The translations under genes and the position numbers were made by a program. From assembly GCA_003532195.1 (NCBI GenBank), contig DOFA01000112.1:1-7611 (forward strand): a stretch of 7,611 bases of DNA, read 5' to 3'. This DNA is from Clostridiales bacterium (GTDB lineage Bacteria > Bacillota > Clostridia > Saccharofermentanales > UBA5734). Shown here piece by piece: positions 5,437 through 7,611 of this stretch. Position 1 is the first letter of the stretch. The number at the start of each line of letters is the position of its first letter. The notes under the pieces are model-generated. The model was not told where the DNA came from. It saw only the letters and a program-made list of their open reading frames with translations, and did not search any database.

Positions 5437-6300
5437 TCACCCATTTCTCAATACGGCATTGATTCGCCTGTATTCCCGTGGGCTGTATTCCATTTTCTGC
5501 TTGAACAGGCGGGAGAAGTAAAATTCGTCGCTGAAGCCGAGGGCGGCGGCAATCTCCTGCACCGTCCGGTCGGTCAGCAACAGCTGCATGGCCGCCTCCT
5601 GGATCAGCCGGCCGTTGATGTAGCGGTTGAAGGTGATGCCGTTGTCGCGGCTGAAATTGCGGCGCAAAGTTTCGTAGGAGCTGCCAAGGGCGCCGCAGAT
5701 CTGCCGGCCGCTCAATCCGGCTGACAAATGTTGCTCGATATAGGCAAACACATCCTTATAGGTGTCCGCGAGAGCCAGGCGCTGGCTCAGGTCCGGCAGT
5801 CCGTCGCGGATAAAGCTGGCCAGCGTGCTGTGCGCCAGGGCCTGGAATTGCAGCAGGTCAGCCAGATCGCCGCCCCGGAAGGCAGCCAGGATATCCCGCA
5901 GCAGCTCCAGCGCCAGAGGCAAGGTGAAACAGCGGTTGATCCCTTCCAGGATTTCAATGCCGGCGTAACGGATGCTGAAATGAAAATAAAATTTTTCGAT
6001 GCGGTCTGCGGTGCGCAGGTTGACCCGCGTATAGGGTGGGATCAGGTACATGAAACCGGGTTCCAGTTCAATCCTGCCATGGCTGGTTTCCAGCCAGCCA
6101 TGGTCGGCAATCATATAATAAACGCGTCCGAAGGGGGACATAACGTCAAACTGGTTCCATTTCCGGTCGCCGATGAAATAGCCGCTGTCCAGGACTTCCA
6201 GGCTGAGCAGGTTCAAATGCCTGATCTGCAGGCGGTTGCGCTGGATACCCCGCGAATCGGTAAAAAATTGTCTGGATCGGCTGATCGGTTCCCGGCGCAT
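5437..6300 (-). CDS. AraC-family transcriptional regulator
   Basis: From the chosen ATG at 6300 the product has 287 residues, a usual length for two-domain AraC regulators. The N-terminal half (about 30-115) has cupin-like sensor features, including Glu-Pro-Gly-Phe-Met-Tyr-Leu-Ile-Pro-Pro (80-89). The C-terminal 95 residues hold two helix-turn-helix motifs: the first near Leu-Ser-Gly-Arg-Gln-Ile-Cys (196-202), the second at Thr-Val-Gln-Glu-Ile-Ala-Ala-Ala-Leu-Gly-Phe-Ser-Asp (246-258). The family signature Phe-Ser-Arg-Leu-Phe-Lys-x-x-x-x-x-Ser-Pro-Arg-Glu-Tyr-Arg ends it. An in-frame ATG at 6375 would add an Arg-rich 25-residue extension, but it lies between a TG-extended -10 box and the predicted transcription start. 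The 6300 ATG has a near-perfect ribosome site. The gene is divergent from fucI, so it probably controls fucI in response to a sugar; the effector is unknown. Confidence 0.88.
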   Translation of the reverse strand: MRREPISRSRQFFTDSRGIQRNRLQIRHLNLLSLEVLDSGYFIGDRKWNQFDVMSPFGRVYYMIADHGWLETSHGRIELEPGFMYLIPPYTRVNLRTADRIEKFYFHFSIRYAGIEILEGINRCFTLPLALELLRDILAAFRGGDLADLLQFQALAHSTLASFIRDGLPDLSQRLALADTYKDVFAYIEQHLSAGLSGRQICGALGSSYETLRRNFSRDNGITFNRYINGRLIQEAAMQLLLTDRTVQEIAAALGFSDEFYFSRLFKQKMEYSPREYRRINAVLRNG

Positions 6301-6313
6301 GTGATCACCCCCC
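6301..6313 (-). promoter_or_regulatory. Ribosome binding site fixing the AraC-type gene start
   Basis: On the minus strand GGGGGGTGATCAC precedes the ATG at 6300. GGTGATC is the exact complement of the GATCACC segment at the 3' end of 16S rRNA, with the purine run extending it. The spacing is normal. It supports 6300 over the upstream in-frame ATG at 6375, which has no such site. Confidence 0.7.
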
Positions 6314-6376
6314 GCTGCGCGCTGCCGACGGGTGCGGTGGTAGAAAATTCGTCGCCAGCCCGTCTTATTTTCCATT

Positions 6377-6385
6377 ATTATACCA
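6377..6385 (-). promoter_or_regulatory. TG-extended -10 promoter of the AraC-type gene
   Basis: On the minus strand the sequence reads TGG-TATAAT, a perfect -10 box with the TGn extension. The -35 region is poor. Transcription would start near 6370, leaving about 70 nt before the start codon at 6300. Confidence 0.6.
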
Positions 6386-6454
6386 TTTTGTCCATGTATA
6401 AAAGCTGACGACCGGCTAAAATAGAAGGTGTAATACTCTTTTTTACCAAAATGG
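6383..6454. repeat. 8-bp inverted repeat CAAAATGG flanking the divergent promoters
   Basis: CAAAATGG occurs on the minus strand at 6383-6390, touching the TGn of the regulator promoter. It occurs again on the plus strand at 6447-6454, reaching into the fucI ribosome site. The two copies therefore sit in mirrored positions in the two transcription units. An operator role for the AraC-type protein is possible, but an 8-bp match in A-rich DNA can arise by chance. Confidence 0.3.
6405..6434 (+). promoter_or_regulatory. Candidate promoter of fucI
   Basis: CTGACG (6405-6410, four of six) and TGTAAT (6429-6434, five of six) are separated by 18 bp. The start would be near 6441, giving a leader of about 26 nt. 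The imperfect -35 would fit a promoter needing an activator such as the neighbouring AraC-type protein. Confidence 0.35.
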
Positions 6455-6458
6455 AGGT
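6453..6458 (+). promoter_or_regulatory. Ribosome binding site of fucI
   Basis: GGAGGT ends eight bases before the ATG at 6467. It rules out the out-of-frame ATG at 6451, which the site itself overlaps. Confidence 0.75.
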
Positions 6459-6466
6459 ACAGTCAA

Positions 6467-7611
6467 ATGGCACACCCGATGAATCAACCGAAAAACCATC
6501 AGATTGGACGCATGCCCAAAATCGGCATCCGCCCCTGTATAGACGGCCGCCGCCGCGGCATCCGTGAATCCCTGGAAAACCAGACCATGGGCATGGCCCG
6601 CCAGGCCGCTTCGCTGATCAGCAGCCGGCTGCGCCACGCCAACGGACTGCCGGTCGAATGCATCATTGCCGAGACCTGCATCGGCGGCGTTGCCGAGGCC
6701 GCCCGCTGTGAAGACCTGTTCGCCCGGGAGAACGTCACGGCCACCCTGTCCGTCACCCCCTGCTGGTGCTACGGCACCGAAACTATGGACATGAATCCGC
6801 TGACGATCAAGGCGGTCTGGGGATTCAACGGCACCGAGCGTCCGGGCGCGGTTTACCTGGCTGCGGTCATGGCCGCCCACGCCCAGCGCAAGCTGCCGGC
6901 CTTCGCCATCTACGGCCACGACGTCAAAGACGCCGCCGACAATACGATCCCGGAAGATGTCGAGGCCAAAATCCTCCTGTGGGCCAAAGCCGCCCTCGCT
7001 GCCGGCGTCATGAAGGGTAAATCCTATGTCAATATCGGCGGCCCCTGCATGGGCATCGCCGGTTCTGTCATCGACGCCCAGATGTTCCAGGAATACTTCG
7101 GCCTGCGCGTCGAATGGCTGGACCAGGTTGAGATCGAGCGCCGCATCGCCCGCAATATCTACGATCCGGAAGAATTCGCCAAAGCCAGGGCCTGGCGCGA
7201 GCAATACTGCCGCGAAGGCTGGGACAAAAACGACGGCAAGCCGGAAGCCCATAACCGCGACGAAAAAGATGCCGAATGGGATCGCGTCATCAAACAAACC
7301 TTGATTATCAAGGATATCATGATCGGCAACCCGCGCCTGGCCGAATTGGGCTACGGCGAAGAAGCTGAAGGGCGCAACACCATCGCCGCCGGCGTCCAGG
7401 GCCAGCGCCAGTGGACCGACCATTTCCCGAACCATGACTTCTCAGAGGCCCTCCTGAGTTCTTCTTTTGACTGGAACGGCATCCGCGAACCGATGGTTCT
7501 GGCTACGGAAAACGACACAATGAACGCCATGGCCATGCTGCTCGGGCACCTGGTCAGCGACACCGCTTCGTGTTTTGCCGACGTCAGGACTTACTGGAGT
7601 CCGGCAGCCAT
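6467..7611 (+). CDS. fucI: L-fucose isomerase (partial, 3' end outside window)
   Basis: The frame is open from ATG 6467 to the window edge, giving 381 of about 600 expected residues. It aligns throughout with E. coli FucI: Met-Pro-Lys-Ile-Gly-Ile-Arg-Pro-x-Ile-Asp-Gly-Arg-Arg (16-29), Thr-Pro-Cys-Trp-Cys-Tyr-Gly (97-103), [16 protein letters not shown] (118-133), Met-Lys-Gly-Lys-Ser-Tyr (182-187) and Ser-Ser-Phe-Asp-Trp-Asn-Gly (332-338). The metal-binding and catalytic residues Glu337 and Asp361 of E. coli FucI correspond to Glu348 and Asp372, with identical 24-residue spacing. The third ligand (His528) is beyond the window. FucI interconverts L-fucose and L-fuculose in the cytoplasm using Mn2+ and also accepts D-arabinose, so the physiological sugar could be either. 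It is divergent from the AraC-type regulator, which probably controls it. Confidence 0.96.
   Translation, partial: MAHPMNQPKNHQIGRMPKIGIRPCIDGRRRGIRESLENQTMGMARQAASLISSRLRHANGLPVECIIAETCIGGVAEAARCEDLFARENVTATLSVTPCWCYGTETMDMNPLTIKAVWGFNGTERPGAVYLAAVMAAHAQRKLPAFAIYGHDVKDAADNTIPEDVEAKILLWAKAALAAGVMKGKSYVNIGGPCMGIAGSVIDAQMFQEYFGLRVEWLDQVEIERRIARNIYDPEEFAKARAWREQYCREGWDKNDGKPEAHNRDEKDAEWDRVIKQTLIIKDIMIGNPRLAELGYGEEAEGRNTIAAGVQGQRQWTDHFPNHDFSEALLSSSFDWNGIREPMVLATENDTMNAMAMLLGHLVSDTASCFADVRTYWSPAA

Noticed and set aside
6443..7435. 330-codon minus-strand open frame
   Set aside because: It is antisense to fucI, which matches a well-known enzyme along its whole length. The composition is shadow-like (Ala/Asp/Gly/Val).

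Overview
The window is about 7.6 kb of bacterial DNA with GC-rich genes and clearly AT-richer intergenic regions. It reads as part of a carbohydrate-use region. The organism cannot be named from this sequence. Strong GGAGG/GGTGATC-type ribosome sites, TG-extended -10 boxes and CG-centred LacI-type palindromes would suit a moderately GC-rich Bacillota/Clostridia-like anaerobe or another saccharolytic bacterium. That is an inference only. No rRNA, tRNA, CRISPR array, insertion sequence or prophage gene was seen.

Layout, left to right. (1) 1-480, plus strand: the C-terminal end of an FAD-dependent amine-oxidase/protoporphyrinogen-oxidase-like flavoprotein whose start lies outside the window. (2) 456-1589, minus strand: a Gfo/Idh/MocA-family NAD(P)-dependent sugar dehydrogenase, converging on and overlapping the first gene by 25 bp. 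(3) 1676-3535, minus strand: a DUF1680/GH127-like glycoside hydrolase with the expected Glu-x-Cys and Cys-Cys metal/catalytic motifs, 86 bp upstream of the dehydrogenase and probably co-transcribed with it. (4) 3536-3975: a 440-bp divergent control region dense in palindromes and direct repeats. (5) 3976-5283, plus strand: a 12-TM MFS transporter, possibly made from a leaderless mRNA. (6) 5284-5436: a convergent spacer holding a long, highly paired palindrome with a GCAA tetraloop. (7) 5437-6300, minus strand: an AraC-family regulator. (8) 6467-7611, plus strand, running off the end: L-fucose isomerase (FucI), transcribed divergently from the regulator.

How the parts may work together. The AraC-type regulator sits back to back with fucI and is the natural candidate to control it in response to a sugar. 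The MFS carrier may import a sugar or short glycoside. The hydrolase has no signal peptide, so it would cleave that glycoside in the cytoplasm. The dehydrogenase or FucI would then process the released sugar (L-fucose, D-arabinose, L-arabinose or a relative). The substrate is not fixed by the sequence.

The most unusual part is the GH127/MFS divergent region. It combines a perfect -35 box overlapped by a CG-centred palindrome, two further CG-centred palindromes exactly 21 bp apart in the hydrolase leader, and an upstream block of five roughly 11-bp repeats containing a perfect 19-bp direct repeat. This looks like a promoter with both activator and repressor inputs. No LacI-type or LytTR-type regulator gene lies in the window.
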